Both the position numbers and the translations under genes were made by a program. The notes beneath the pieces were generated by a model. The model ran no database searches. It worked only from the letters and a program-made list of their open reading frames with translations, and was not told the DNA's origin. Positions 1 through 13,200 of a stretch of 64,000 nt of DNA are shown here, piece by piece. This stretch comes from Paramoeba atlantica (taxonomy: Eukaryota > Discosea). The stretch's first letter is position 1, and the number at the start of each line of letters is the position of its first letter. The stretch spans positions 103,657-167,656 of the forward strand of contig CDRNVI010000151.1 of NCBI GenBank assembly GCA_977017575.1, in the 5' to 3' direction.

Positions 1-27
1 AAATTAAAGAAATCAAAATAATGGTAA

Positions 28-38
28 ATAAATAATGG

Positions 39-84
<46 letters not shown>
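28..84. repeat. AAAT microsatellite
   Basis: Tetranucleotide TAAA/AAAT tract of about 14 units in the intron just before the first visible USP exon. A second, less regular AAAT/AATA tract lies at about 560-680 in the next intron but one. Confidence 0.9.
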
Positions 85-86
<2 letters not shown>

Positions 87-98
87 ACAAAAAAACAG

Positions 99-3000
99 GA
101 AGTGTGAACAATGTAAGGAAATGCAGTTCGTGTAGTCACGAAAAGAAAACACCAGAACCATATTTAGATTTAAATTTACCTGTTCGGGGAATTGGTTCTC
201 TTGAAGAAAGTCTTTCTCTTTTTCTTCAACAGGAAAAATTGGAAGGTGTTTTGTGTTCTGGTAATTTGTTTTTGTTTTGTTTTTTTGTTTTTTTTGATTT
301 CTTTTTTATTATTATTTCTTTATTTTGTTTTGTTTGGTTATCTTATTTGATTGGTTATTCTTTATTATTTATTCTTTTTTATTTCTTTATTTGTTCAATC
401 ATTCTTTATGAGCCTTTTTCGTTTGTGATTTGTGTAACCATAAAAAAAAATAGAATGTGACAACCGGTGTGATGCAGATTTAGGAATTCAAATTTCCTCA
501 GTCCCAACTGTCTTAACTCTCTCTCTTCGGTTTGTTCTTTTCAAGAAAAACTTTTATTCAATAAATAATAAATAAATAACAGATAATAAATAAATAAGAG
601 AAATAAATAAATAAGAGATAATAGATAATAAATAATAAATTAATAACTAAATAAATAAATAAATAAATAAATAATAAACAAAACAAAAAAGGCGGTTTGA
701 TTACGACACAATAACATGGAGAAGAGTAAAGCTAGGACATCGAGTCTCTTTTCCATTCTCATTGGATATGTCCCCTTTCATCACAACTGAAACAAAAACT
801 TCTTCTTCTTCTTCTTCAAATGAAAAAGAGAATTATATCTATGAACTTTTTGGTGTTTTGATCCATTCTGGTGGTGCTATGGGAGGTCATTATTATTCTT
901 TTATGAGAGATCTCGAGAGTGGTTTGAGTTTCTTTTTTTTCATTTTTTTTTTGTTATGATCATTTGTTTATCTCATCTTCCTTAAACAAAATAACTAAAA
1001 AATGATTTTTACAAAAATAATAATTAAAAATAATAAAAATAGGAAAATGGTTGTCTTTTGATGATGCAAATGTGCGGCTCATTTCTGAGGAAGATATTGA
1101 GGTAAACAACCAAACAAACAAACAAACAAAAAAAAAATACAATTCTTTTCTTCATTCAAATTGATTCCATCCATCAACAATTTTAATAATAATAAGAAGA
1201 AGAAGAAGAAGAATAATAATAATAACCATTTTTTCATTTCTTCAAAAGAGCGCATTTGGAACAAGCGAAGGATCAAAAGGGAGCAGCATCACAGGAGGGG
1301 GGACGACAACAGAAGCGGGGAGAAAACCTGGTCGGAGAATGGGGTGTGCTTATATGTTGGTTTATCATCTTCGTCACAAGATTCCCAAGAAGATGTCTTC
1401 TCCTCAGGTTTTTTTTTTGTTTTGTTTTTTTTTTTTTGTTTTTTTTTTTTTTGTTTTTTTTTTTTTGTTTTTTTTTTTTTGTTTTTTTTTTTTTTGTTTT
1501 TTTTGTTTTTGTTTTTTTGTTTTTTTGTTTTTGTTTTTAAATGAATGTAAAATTTGAGGAAAAATTTATTCACAAGATAAAAAAAATAGTATCCACCTGA
1601 TGTGATGTCTGAAGTGAAAGAAGAGAATTCGGTCTTTGAAAAAGAAAAAGAGGAATATGAAATTCGCCGTGATACTGTTCATGTTTGTTCCAAAAAAAAA
1701 ACTTATTTATATCATTAATTATCCATACATACTTATTCTAATAAAACAACAGTTGAAAGTGTTTGTTACGGGGAAAGAAAGAGAGAGAATTGTGGGAGTT
1801 TATAATAAACGAACCGTGAAAGAAGGAATTACTGAAATGTATAAGGATTGTGCCCAAAATGATCTGATTGATCCTGATTTGGTTTGTTTTTCATTTTGTC
1901 GTTTGATTTTTTTATTTGAAAAACTGTTTTTCTTTTTGATGGTTCAAATCAAATAATAAGAGAAGAATGATTAAAAATGATTTTTTTAAAAAAAAAATTA
2001 ATTCAATCATTAATAATAATTTATTAATAATAAACAGACTCCACAAGATTGTGTGAGATTAAGGGACTATAATGCATCAACCAACACCCCAGGAAAAGCA
2101 TACAATTCTTCAGATGATCGAAATATCCTTCAGGCTGGATTTGTTTCTATGCGTACTTTCTTACTTGAAGTATTTCTCATCTTTTTCTCTCTCTCTCTCT
2201 TTATTTTAATTTTTTTAATTTCACAATTGAATATTCTTATTAAATATTCTTTTCATTTTCTTTTTAACCAATTTGATTGAGAAACAAAATGTTAACTTTT
2301 AATTCAAAGGTAAAAGGAAAAGATGAAGATTTTCCAGAAGTTCAAGCACCACAAGTAACAATTAAAGTCCGAAAATACAATGAATCGGGTGACTCTCTTG
2401 ATCCCATTATTATTCTCTCTCTTCCTTCGGACGCTCCTCTCCTTCTCCTTCGAGGTAATATTTTTGTTTAATATTTTTGAGTGTACATCAACTATTTTAG
2501 AGAAAGAGAGAAAAGATAAACAGATTTTCATCTTTTTTTCATTTCATTTTTTCAACAAATTTCCATTTTTTAATTATTTCTTATTTATTTTTTAAACTAC
2601 CAACATATTCATAGAAACATTGGCGGAAAATAAAGACATCAATATCCCAGTTGCAAAACAGAGACTCGTTCGTATTCGAGAGAACGATTGCAGTACCGAA
2701 ACTATTGCGGTTTTGTTTTTGTTTTTGTTTTTGTTTTTGTTGGTTGATTCAGAAGATTTTAATAGAGAGAAAATAGGGTTGTGATGAGATGACTCTTGAG
2801 TCTCTTGGAATTGGATTTGCATTTTCGGTATATGTTGAATCCATTCTTGAAGGAAAACCCTCAGGTTTTATTTTTACCTCTCTTTTTTCTTCTTCTTCTG
2901 CACCTTTTTTCTTGTTGTTCTCATGCTAGGTATTCCCAATAGGACTTTTAGAGTACCTCGAAGGACAAAAGCACATTATTGAAATCCAATACAGTAATGA

Positions 3001-4642
3001 TACTGATAAACAAAAAGATCAAGGAATGAAAATTCTTCTTATTGATGATCGAAAGACAATTCGTGAGCTTAAAGGAGCTCTTTCAGCTGAAACTGGTGTT
3101 GCAACAAACAAGGTTTTCTTTTTCTTGTTGCTTTTTTTAGTTGATTCTACGACTCAGTCTTTGGTCCATTCTTAAACATTGTGAAATCAGTTTTTGTTGT
3201 GCCGAAGAGGACTCAAGGCTGAGTATAAAAATGGTGATTTGAGATTATGTGATGCAGGTCAGATCATCTTTCTCCTCCCTCTCTTTGTCCAAAGTTCTTG
3301 TCTTTAATTAAAACATCAGATATCTTCAGTGGAATGCAACTCTCTATGATTGCTGGGCAACCACTGGGCAGTAATCAATATAAATTCAAAGTTTTCCTCT
3401 ACAACCCACCAAAAGAATCACCCAAAAAATCCGAGGAACTTTTGCCATCACCATCACCTCCGCCCACAACGACACCTTCTCCATCTCCAGCAGATGGGTC
3501 ACCAGGAGGACCTCCCCCACCACCAAGTGGACCTCCTCCGCCGCCTAGTGGACCCCCTCCACCACCAATTGGAGGTGTTGCGGCGAAATCTCTCGAGTTT
3601 ACTATGTTGGGTGAGGCGGTTATTGATATTGGAATGACTGTTGATGAAGTGAGGAATGAGATGAGATCTCAAGAGTATGGCGAGAAGGTTCCTCAGTTTT
3701 TCAGACTTCGAGAAAAATGTACGTTTTATTTTTCTCTCTTTTCCTTTCCTCTTTTTTTCTTTCTTTCTTTCTTTTCTCTTCCTTATTCTTTTGTTTCTCT
3801 TATTCACGAGTGTCAAAAAAGTGGGACAACAAATGGGTCAAGTATTGAAAGGAGGGGCATTATTTGGTTCACACTACAAAAACATGAGGAGTGGAATGGA
3901 ACTTGCCGTCCAAGGTCTCTCTTCAGATGACCACCTCGGCCCAGAAGATCTCCTGGTTTCTGCTCGTCAGGTTTCTTTTCATTCATCGTTACACAGAATT
4001 TCAACTTTTTGTATTCATCCTTTTGGATGCAGTGGTTGCCAGAAGATTGGAAATTAGGAGATAGAATCGAAGAAATTGTTTTGGAGGATACAGCGACAGT
4101 ACAAGATTTGAAAGAGCGCTTCTCTTTAATCTTTGATATCCCTCTTGCATTCATTGCCATAGCTCGTCCTGGTCGTGCGATCTCTCCTTTCCAGGTAAAA
4201 CTTTTGAGAGTCAGAGAAATGAAAAAAAAGAAACTCACCTTTTGGAGGATAGGTTGCAACAGCAAACTGGGACCCAATGGAAGATCTGATCTTGACAGGA
4301 TCACCTTGGTACATGAAGGTCTTTTTCTTTTTCAAAAAAAAAAATCAAAATGAATCAAGCTCTTAACTGAAAAAAAAAAATAGAGTGGAGATGCAATTGT
4401 TGTCAAGGATCGCCGTCATAAAGATAAACATGAGGTGGTTTTTTTAAAAACTTATTCCAAATTATCCTTTCAACAACAACAAAAAAAAATTCAAATCAGA
4501 TCTTGTTTGTTTGAGGTCTTGTTAATTAACAAAGGCAAAACAGATTCCAGTTTCAATGATGAGAGAGACAGGAGTCACAATTACCACTGATTTTGAAGAA
4601 CAACTTCGACTTGCTGAACAACTCTCTCTTGCTGAACAATAA
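99..4642 (+). CDS. USP47/USP40-like ubiquitin carboxyl-terminal hydrolase, 3' part, multi-exon
   Basis: Cysteine protease that removes ubiquitin from proteins. The window opens inside the gene, so the catalytic Cys box lies upstream. The first visible exon follows an acceptor at 97-98 and encodes a finger with CSSC and the text PYLDLNLPV. The exon near 692 reads RFDYDTITWRRVKL then LDMSPFI, matching the USP47 finger/palm. The catalytic His box GGHYYSFMRD is near 882-910, followed by a Trp-Phe-Asp-Asp segment after the next intron. Downstream exons encode a long C-terminal region of ubiquitin-like character, as in USP47 and USP40, with a polyproline insert of repeated PPPPPSG near 3505-3570. 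The last exon ends LAEQLSLAEQ and stops TAA at 4640-4642, 63 bp from the convergent ChaC gene. At least a dozen T-rich introns. The family is secure; USP47 versus USP40 is not. Confidence 0.8.
1408..1539. repeat. T-run tract interrupted by single G bases
   Basis: About 130 bases of almost pure T with single G interruptions roughly every 6 to 14 bases, filling an intron of the USP gene on the coding strand. No C or A occurs through most of it. Confidence 0.9.
2704..2739. repeat. GTTTTT hexanucleotide repeat
   Basis: Five to six head-to-tail GTTTTT units in the USP gene, in or beside an intron between exons at about 2620-2700 and 2780. Confidence 0.8.
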
Positions 4643-4705
4643 AATTGTTTTAGAGAGAAAAGAGGAAAACCATAAAACTCATAAAGTTTATAATTCGAAA
4701 AATAT

Positions 4706-5858
4706 CTATGGAGCGACTGAAGTTGGAGTTGAAAGTGAAGGGGGAGAGGAGGATGAAGAAGAGGAAGAAGAAGAAGAAGAGGAAGGAGATGAGTCAGAAG
4801 GTGGGAGCTGACGAAAGATGGATTCAACATGTGGATCAGATTGGTTCCGTTGGAGAAGCCATTTTCGAAGACTCGTCAAATAGTCTATATTTTTTCCAGA
4901 AGGCCCTGTATTTGAATTTGAGAAATTTGAGAAATAATTCCTTTCTTTGTTCTTTCTTCTATTTTTTTTCCAGAAATCATTCCCACCAAAAAAAAAAAAG
5001 AAGAACCTCGAGCAATTGCGATCCGTGAGGCAATCACAGAGTCTTCAACATATCCAGTATAAGATTGATTTGATTGAGCTAAAAAGAAGAAGAGAAAAAT
5101 TAAGTTTTTCAAAGAAAGAATGTTCTTGTTTGACTCAAAGAACAAAAAAGAAGAAAGAAAAGAAAAAAAAAAACACACATCGAAAAAATAAAACAACAAA
5201 CCCTGAGAAAAATAAACAATCGCCTTTCCAAACTGTTTTGTTCCATCCAAAGAATAAACTTGTGTGGCAGTTCGAGTATAGCCATTCTTTTCCCGAAAAT
5301 CAAGCATTGGAAGAATCTTTTCCAATTTTTTGAGCCGATAACACATCCCAACAACAGAACCATTCTCCTCCTTCTTGTGAATGTGGTGGATATCTGGATG
5401 ATCATCTCTCAAAAGAACAACAACATATCCTGGCTCTTCTGGGACTCCCCTGTTATTTTGTTTTCTTTTAATTTACTTGTTTTATTCTCTCTCTCTCTCT
5501 CTGGTTAGTTTTTTCTTCTTTTTCTTTCTATTTTCTGTTTATTTTCCTGTTCATCACGAGAAAGAGAGAGAAAAACATGAGGACCGGTGATCAATAGAAT
5601 GTTGCCAAAATCGCCGATTAAAACCCTGAATTTTTGCAGGAAAGCTTTCGAGAATCTCTTCTTCATCACAAGGAGGTTTCCAGACTGTACCAACCAAAGA
5701 AATCAAAAAAAAAACTCGAACCATTCAAAAAAAAAATGAAAAACTGAACCAATAGAACCGTATCCAAAGACAAGTTCAATCCCAGAATACTCAACAGAGG
5801 GATCAACACTGGCAGTGGTCCAGCACCCATCTGGAATCTTTCCCCATTCTGAACTCAT
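4706..5858 (-). CDS. ChaC-type glutathione-specific gamma-glutamylcyclotransferase, multi-exon
   Basis: Predicted cytosolic enzyme that degrades glutathione to 5-oxoproline and Cys-Gly. Start ATG at 5858-5856 (MSSEWGKIPDG). Splicing out an intron between ATTG/GT and GGTACAG restores FGYGSIVWKP, the family's nucleotide-fold-like substrate loop. The next exon reads FNRRFWQHSIDHRG once joined across an intron, then PEEPGYVVVLL; RFWQ.S.DHRG is diagnostic for ChaC. Further exons give EENGSVVGMCYRL and REKNGYTR, which include the acidic region of the active site, then GPSGKNIDYL near the C-terminus as in ChaC1. A serine-rich tail precedes TAG at 4708-4706. Several introns are T-rich on the minus strand. 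It faces the USP gene 3' end to 3' end. High confidence in family; substrate inferred. Confidence 0.88.
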
Positions 5859-5868
5859 CACAAATCCC

Positions 5869-5928
5869 AAACAAGAACAAACAAGAACAAACAAGAACAA
5901 ACAAGAACAACTGAGAACAACTGAGAAC
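5869..5928. repeat. ACAAGAACAA short tandem repeat
   Basis: About six copies of a ten-base unit (AACAAGAACA register), decaying to ACTGAGAACA, immediately upstream of the ChaC start codon and so within its 5' leader or core promoter. Confidence 0.85.
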
Positions 5929-6034
5929 AAAAAAAAAGAAAACACTTTTCGCAAAACGAAAAATGTCGTCGAAAAATCGTGAGAGGTTTCTGACTTTCTG
6001 ATTAACTCAAAAATAAGCCTTCTTTCTCACAAAT

Positions 6035-6107
6035 GCTTTCGTGGCTCAGTCGGTAGAGCGTCAGTCTCATAATCTGAAGGTCGTGAGTTCGATCCTCACC
6101 GAGAGCA
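6035..6107 (+). tRNA. tRNA-Met (CAT), elongator type, intronless
   Basis: Complete 73-nt cloverleaf: acceptor GCTTTCG pairs with CGAGAGC (one G-T pair); D arm GCTCAGTCGGTAGAGC; anticodon loop CTCATAA with CAT; variable AAGGTC; T arm GTGAGTTCGATCCTCAC; discriminator A. The anticodon arm is identical to the elongator tRNA-Met arm of animals as I remember it, and the stem lacks the three G-C pairs of initiator tRNA. Internal A and B boxes are intact. It lies in the 370-bp gap between two minus-strand genes. Confidence 0.96.
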
Positions 6108-6109
6108 TA

Positions 6110-6117
6110 TTTTTTTT
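6110..6117 (+). terminator. RNA polymerase III T-run terminator of tRNA-Met
   Basis: Eight T residues start three bases after the discriminator base, with further T-runs behind them. Confidence 0.85.
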
Positions 6118-6227
6118 CATTTTTTCATTTTTTCTTTTTTCGTTTTCGTTTTTTTGCAACAATCTCTTTTTTCAAGTTTTCTTTTTCTAAATTGTGAATT
6201 GTTCAAAGCAAAATTTTGAGGGGAAAG

Positions 6228-6927
6228 TTATATTTTTTGTGGAAGTTTGTCACTCTTTTGGTTCAATTCATTCCTCTTTTCTTTTTTTCTTTTGTTTTTG
6301 TTTTTGTTTTTCTTCTTGTTTTCTTCTTGCTTTGTTTCCTCGTTTTGGTTCATCTTGTTTTCTTGTGGAGGTCCTCCTCGGTTGTCTTCTTCCACAAGAA
6401 ATGAATAAATCACATAAACGACGAGAATGGAATTTACCACAACAACCCCAACCACAGCCGCAGCAACTAAAAAAGAGATTTGTCAAAAACTGAAAGAGAG
6501 GAGGAAGAAAAGAGAGAGAGAGAGAGAGAAAAGACAAACCTTTTCTTTGAAAATCAGAAAAAGAAGATGGGAGAAAGTTCAAAGTTGCCAAGACAGCAGC
6601 AATTGGGAGAAGGAACATTGAAATTGCGACAAACGCCAACTTTCGAATGACTTTGAGATTTTCTGGTTTTGATTTGAGAATATTCCAACCAGATCGCAAA
6701 TCAGTTTGCTTTGGATCATCTTCAGAAGGAGGAGGGAAAATAGATAAAGACACTTTGTAAGGAACCGACACGGGGACTGAGACAGGAGGGACTAGAGAAG
6801 GGGTGGGGAGAAACCCTTGAACAATTTTCTTCTGTTCCTCAGTCTGTTTGAGAACAACTGGCGGTTGTTGTTCATCATCTTCAATTGTTTGTGGTTCTTC
6901 TTTTTTTCCCTTCCTTTTTCTTCCCAT
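6228..6927 (-). CDS. VMA21-like V-ATPase assembly membrane protein, two exons
   Basis: Small ER membrane chaperone for assembly of the V-ATPase Vo sector. CDS is complement(join(6228..6466,6540..6927)), 208 residues. Start ATG at 6927 opens a basic, then acidic/proline-rich cytosolic N-terminus. Exon 1 ends after transmembrane segment 1 (LAFVAISMFLLPIAAVLATLN) and SDFQRK. The 73-nt intron has pyrimidine-rich coding strand and donor GTTTGT. Exon 2 opens with transmembrane segment 2 (VAAAVVGVVVVNSILVVYVI) and ends in a long K/N/E-rich tail. Two hairpin helices separated by a short loop, with the LPI and N-rich turn, match VMA21. The tail is longer than in yeast or human and lacks an obvious terminal dilysine ER-retrieval motif. 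Divergent from Prp8, 327 bp away. Confidence 0.78.
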
Positions 6928-7254
6928 TCTCACACTCCAACAACAACAAAAAAAAAAGAAAAAAGAAATGGTGTCTTTCGAGAAAAGCTCGAAAATGGAC
7001 ACCATTTTTTTCGAAACGAAAAACTAACTTTTCAACATAGCCTTTTTTGAAAAGTAGTAAAGTACTTTTTATTATGTAGGTCATTTTAAAAAGTAAAAGT
7101 AAAATAAAGGATTATTTGATCAAGAAAATCAAGCATAAAATGCTTATGAAAAAGACAACCCTTAAAAGTAACTGTAGTACGAACGACTTTTTCGTTTCTT
7201 TTCTTTTCTGTTCTCTTGTGTTTGGACCGTGTTTGGTTTTTCTGGTGTGAAACC
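6928..7254. promoter_or_regulatory. Divergent intergenic region between VMA21-like and Prp8 genes
   Basis: 327 bp between the two start codons. It is A/T-rich, with no ORF or RNA structure I recognise. It must hold both promoters. No TATA element can be assigned with confidence. An in-frame TTG thirteen codons upstream of the Prp8 ATG only extends the open frame and is not a credible start. Confidence 0.5.
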
Positions 7255-10200
7255 ATGAGTTTTCCTCCACCGGGTATCTTCCCCCAACCTGGTCAACAAC
7301 AACAACAACAACAACCCCCACCTCCTCACCTTCAACAACAACAACAACAACCCCCACCACCCTCTCATCAACCACCACCGCCAAAACAAGAACCCCCCCC
7401 TCACTTTACGAAAGATTTGTTAGAAGAAAAGAAAAAGAAATGGGCGCAACTCAACGCAAAACGTTATTGTGACAAAAGAAAGTTTGGATACGTTGAACCA
7501 CAGAAGGAAGACATGCCCCCTCAACATCTTCGAAAGATCATTAAAGATCATGGGGATATGTCAGCAAAGAAATTTCGCCACGACAAACGAGTTTACCTGG
7601 GTGCTTTAAAGTATGTTCCTCATGCCATTTTTAAATTGTTGGAGAATATGCCTATGCCTTGGGAAGAAGTTCGAGATGTAAACGTTTTGTATCACATGAC
7701 TGGTGCGATCACATTTGTCAATGAGATTCCTTGGGTTGTCGAGCCGATTTATATCGCCCAATGGGGAACAATGTGGATGATGATGCGAAAAGAAAAGCGA
7801 GATCGTCGCCACTTTAAGAGAATGCGGTTCCCCCCTTTTGATGATGAAGAACCTCCCCTTGACTATGGTGAAAACATTTTAGATATTGAACCTGTTGAGG
7901 GAATACAAATGGAGTTGGACCCTGATGAAGATGAGCCTGTTTATGAATGGTTTTATGATCACCAACCTCTCAAGCGCTCAAAATTAGTCAATGGCCCAAG
8001 CTACAAGCGATGGAAATTGACTGTTCCCATCATGTCCACTTTATATCGATTGGCTGGGCAACTTTTGAGTGATCTGACGGACCCAAATTACTTTTATTTA
8101 TTCGATTTGAAATCTTTCTTCACTGCAAAAGCGTTGAATATGGCGATCCCTGGAGGTCCCAAGTTCGAGCCACTTTTTCGCGATATTGAAGCTCAAGATG
8201 AAGATTGGAATGAGTTCAACGATATTCACAAAATTATTATTCGACACCCAATCCGGACTGAATCTCGTATTGCGTTTCCCTTCCTTTACAATGATCGACC
8301 TCGCAAAGTATTCGTGACCCCTTATCATCATCCATTGGTCTGTTACATGAAGACTGAGGATCCAAACCTTCCTGCCTTCTTCTGGGACCCTTTAATTAAC
8401 CCAATCCCTGGTATGAAGTCATCACGGGCACTTACAGAATTTGAGGAAGAACTTCTTGAGGGTGAAGAAGATGATTTCAGCCTTCCAGAGGACGTCGAAC
8501 CTTTCTTAATTGATACACCTTTGTTTTCTGGCAACACAGCGGCTGGGATTGCTCTCTACTGGGCTCCTCATCCTTTTAATGAGCGTACAGGCCATATGCG
8601 ACGAGCGTTGGATATTCCTTTGGTGAAACCGTGGTTCCTTGAAAGGTGTCCTCCAAACCAACCTGTTAAAGTCCGAGTGAGTTATCAAAAACTTCTCAAG
8701 TGTTATGTCCACAATTGCTTAAAGAAGAGACCTCCGAAGTCTTTGAAGAGAAGAGCTTTGTTCAAATCACTCAAAGTAACAAAGTTCTTCCAGACAACTG
8801 AAATTGATTGGGTGGAGGCTGGACTTCAAGTTTGTCGACAAGGGTATAACATGTTGAATCTTTTGATCCACCGAAAGAATTTGAACTATCTTCACTTGGA
8901 TTATAACTTTATGTTGAAACCCATCAAGACACTGACTACGAAAGAAAGAAAGAAGTCTCGATTTGGGAATGCGTTCCATCTCTGCAGAGAGATCCTTCGT
9001 TTGACCAAATTTGTTGTTGATTCGTATGTCCAATATCGTCTTGGGAATCTCGATGCTTACCAATTAGCTGATGGTCTCCAATATATCTTTGCTCATGTTG
9101 GACATTTAACGGGAATGTATAGGTATAAATATCGATTGATGAGACAAATTCGAATGTGTTTCGACCCGGAGACGCCCGTTATGATGGCGAACGGTACAAC
9201 CAAAGCAATCAAGGATGTCGAGGTTGGCGAGGAGGTGATGGGCGACACGTTAACGTCACGAAAGGTTGTTGCCAAGGCAGATGGTCTTGCGCAAATGTAC
9301 CGTGTTACTTACGATAACAAAGGGGACAAATCTGCGTGGGATGACGAGGGTTCGAGCTCATCGTTTGTCTGCAACGGGCCGCATCAGCTCGTTGTTATTG
9401 TCAAGTCCGACTTGCACATCGATACCACCACAGATATCCTACGCGTCACGTACTGCAAGATGGTCCAGGATGATAATCTTGGTTTTGAGGTGCCACTTCT
9501 TACTGCCCTGCAGTTCGCCGTCAACCCACATGCATATGACATGGAGCCCAACGCAAAAGCCAAGGCCAAGGTTGCCGCTGAAACCAAGGCTCATGAGCTT
9601 CAGGTCCTGGGTTACAAAACCGCCCTGACCCACCTGGCCAAACAAGGGCAATTTCGTGTGCTCGTGCCCAAGGCAAACCGACCGGAGGGTGCGGATGCCA
9701 AGGACTTCGCCTTCACCTACTCGTACAATCGCACTGGGGGCCAGTACTATTTGACCAGAGAGAAGGCTGTTGCTGCGAGCGAGAAGTTTTTTGCCTCATG
9801 CAAGGCGGAATTGGTGTGGGAACCCACAGTCGAGCAGTGGTTGCGTTTCGAGGAACAGTATCCGAGGCGTGCTAAAAAGTGCAAGATGGTTCGTGTTGGC
9901 CGTCCATCCGCAATCACGAATCCACCTGTGAAACTCTTGTCAGATCTCGTGCGCGAGTCGATCAAGCAGGTTGCGGACAATCACGGACCACAGCCAAAAG
10001 TGAGTTTGGAGAACGCCATTCCCAAGCTGGCTTTCCTCGTTGGCGTGTGGCTTGGTGCTGGTCACAACAAGTCACCGTCAATCTACATGGTCTTAAATGA
10101 GGAGACCAGGTCCTTCTACAATGGATTGCAGCAAATTACCGACGACCTTGGTCTCACTATTGGAAAGCGCACCATGAGCAACGATCCAAAGCATGCCCAC

Positions 10201-13200
10201 CTCTGCCACGAGTGGTATGTGACATTCTCCTCTGCGAGTAAATCGAGGAAGCGTAAAGGAATGAGCGAAAATAATCTTGGAAATTGCACCCAACAGAACG
10301 TCTTATGTGTCCTACTCAAGCGCCTCGGGTTCTACGAGGTTTCTAACAAACACCTCTCAGAGGAGGTCATCCTCTCCGTGGTCTGTGACAGCCAAGAGGT
10401 GCGAGGTGCGCTTTTAGCGGGCCTGATTGATACTGACGGCCATCTTGAAATGAACAGAATGTGGCGCATCACGCAGAAAGACCATGATGCAAACGGAATG
10501 CATCACAAATCCATTCTTGACCTCGCTCATCGAACTGCACTCTCATTGGGCCTTCACTCTTCACGTTGTAGGGCAAAGAAGGTGTATAAGTCGACACTGA
10601 GGGGCAAACCTCTCGCATCAGGCATTATGGGAGGAACGTGCATCACAACCCCACCAGTGAATGACCCTATCTCCAAATTCATCCTTACTGACTACAAGCG
10701 CATCACGGAGAGCAGCCACAATATGTTGCGATCGGATCGTAACCGCCAGCTGTACAGGTTCAAGGTGTCCAAGATGGACACACCAGAAGGTCCATATGTT
10801 GGTATCCAAGTCGAAGGTGAGAACGAGCGATTCCTCCTTGGGGACCATGTGAGCGTGCACAACTGTAAAGATCTTAAGCATTTGATCTACTATCGCTTCA
10901 ACACCGGTCCAGTTGGAAAGGGTCCTGGTTGTGGATTTTGGGCTCCAGGTTGGCGTGTATGGCTCTTCTTCCTTCGTGGTATTGTACCTTTATTAGAAAG
11001 ATGGTTGGGTAATTTGCTTGCTCGACAATTTGAAGGTCGTCACTCCAAAGGAATTGCGAAGACTGTTACGAAACAACGTGTAGAAAGTCATTTTGATTTA
11101 GAGTTGCGAGCTGCTGTGATGCATGACATTCTTGATATGATGCCTGAGGGTCTCAAACAAAACAAGTCTCGAACGATCTTACAGCATTTGAGTGAGGCAT
11201 GGCGATGTTTTAGTCCTTCTACGCCCGTACGAATGGCTGATGGGATGACCAAGAAAGCTGGTGATATTGTGAAAGGTGATCTCGTCCTTGGGAGTAAGGG
11301 TCAAGGGCTTCCAGTTCTCCATACAATGAATGGTCGTGATCGAATGTATCGTGTGGATCTCCTTCCTGATGGTGTTAATGAAGGAAATGATCCCAATTGG
11401 AACTTTGAGGAAGATGGATTTGTGTGCAATAGCAGACACGAACTAGTCCTTGTCAATCCGCAGCTTGGTGGAGTTTCCATCAACCACAATGCGACCCGTC
11501 GTGTGTTTGAGGTGCATTCTGCTGGTCTTGTTCCGTACAAAGGTCCTGTTCCAATTGAAAAACACCTTGGTCATATTTGCAGAACGTTTTCCTATTCAGA
11601 AAATATGTACAGATCCTTGAAGGCGAGCAAGGATGCTGCTGAAGCTGAGGCCAAATACTTGAAAGAATCTGGGGCATCCAATGTACGTGTGCAGGTGAAC
11701 TATAAGCGCGGTTGTGTAAGTGTGTCTGTTGCTTCCCTCAATGGTGCAGTCAGGAAGCACTCTGGAACCTTTCGTTTTGGAGTCTCTAAACTAAATGGGA
11801 CGACAGACACCGATCGAATCTTTGCAGGAGAAGCAGCTGCGAAGGCTGCTGCTGAGAGTTATGTGGTTGATTGTGCCAAAATACCAGCGATGTGGAGTGT
11901 TAGTGTGGAAGACTATCTTGCCTACTGCAAGGCCCATCCCCAACATGCTGATCGCTTGCGCATGGTGTTCTGTGATCAAATTGAGTTTCCACGTGTCATC
12001 CACCTGCAGAAACAATTTTATAATGTTGATGACCTCCTCAATGATATGTATGCTTCCAACTTGCTTCCTCATGCAACTGCTGCTGATGTGGCCTATTTAC
12101 TTGGGCTGCACTTGGCTGATGGTAAGAAAGGACATGCAAAGTTCTTCTTGGGTCTTCATGAGAAGAAGATCATCGATTACCTTGTGGCCATTGCTCCTAC
12201 ATTTGGCATGGTGGCAACATTGGAGAAGCCAGTGACCAACTGTCAGCCTGTCTATCTTTCTGGGTGTGATTTCCGTGTTCCTAACTCACGTAAACGTAAC
12301 ACACTACTCTCCCTATTCTGTCATCTGGGGTATGGCATTGATGATACTAAAAAAGTGAGTGGAAAACTGTGGAAAAATATCGTCTTGCAGGACTCTACCT
12401 TCCGCCGTGCTGTGCTTGCTGGTCTCATTGATGGTGACGGAACCTACCAGATTGCGCATCGCAACTGTGACAAACCTCATGGATATGGATTTGTTCAAGG
12501 GGTTGATAGTGAGTATTCAAAACATCATGAAGATATTATGTTCCTTGTGAGGGATATTTCCAGAAGCCTTGGTCTCAATTGCTTTATTTTCCGCCGTTCA
12601 AACGGATATCCTGCTGACCGAGTACGTCTGACATGCAACATCACTGGTGATGGTGTCCACCTGATTCCGTGCAAAGAGAAACCTTTAATGAAGCATGAGT
12701 GCAGTGAGAACCCGTCTCGTTTCCGTGGTTATGTTCAATTTAAAGTCACAAAGGCCAGTGAGAATGGGCCCTACTGTGGATTTCAGCTGGAAGGCTCACC
12801 ACTTTTCCTCTTGAAGAACTGGTTGATTGCCCATAATTGTTTTAAAGCTAACATCCCTTGGAAGGTTCCAGGATTGCCCATTGCCATTGAAAATATGATT
12901 CTTCGATATGTGAAGAGTAAGGCAGATTGGTGGACCAATGTTGCGCATTATAATCGTGAGCGAATTAGGCGAGGTGCCACTGTCGATAAAACTGTTTGCC
13001 TCAGCCCAGACACCGAGGTGCGTATGTGGGACGGTTCAGTGCGTACCATGACTGAAGTAAATGTTGGTGATCTCCTCGTTGGTGATGACAGTACACCCCG
13101 CACTGTAATTGAGCGGTGGACTGGCATGACGGATGTCATGTACGAGATCAATCAGCACAATGGCATGACATATCGTTGCACAGGGAAGCACCAGCTCGTG

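Noticed and set aside
1289-1573. Lys/Asn-rich minus-strand open frame over the T-tract
   Set aside because: Produced by reading the low-complexity T/G intron tract in reverse.
7216-7254. N-terminal extension of Prp8 from an upstream TTG codon
   Set aside because: No ATG is present; ATG 7255 begins the conserved P-rich N-terminus, and TTG initiation is not expected in a nuclear gene.
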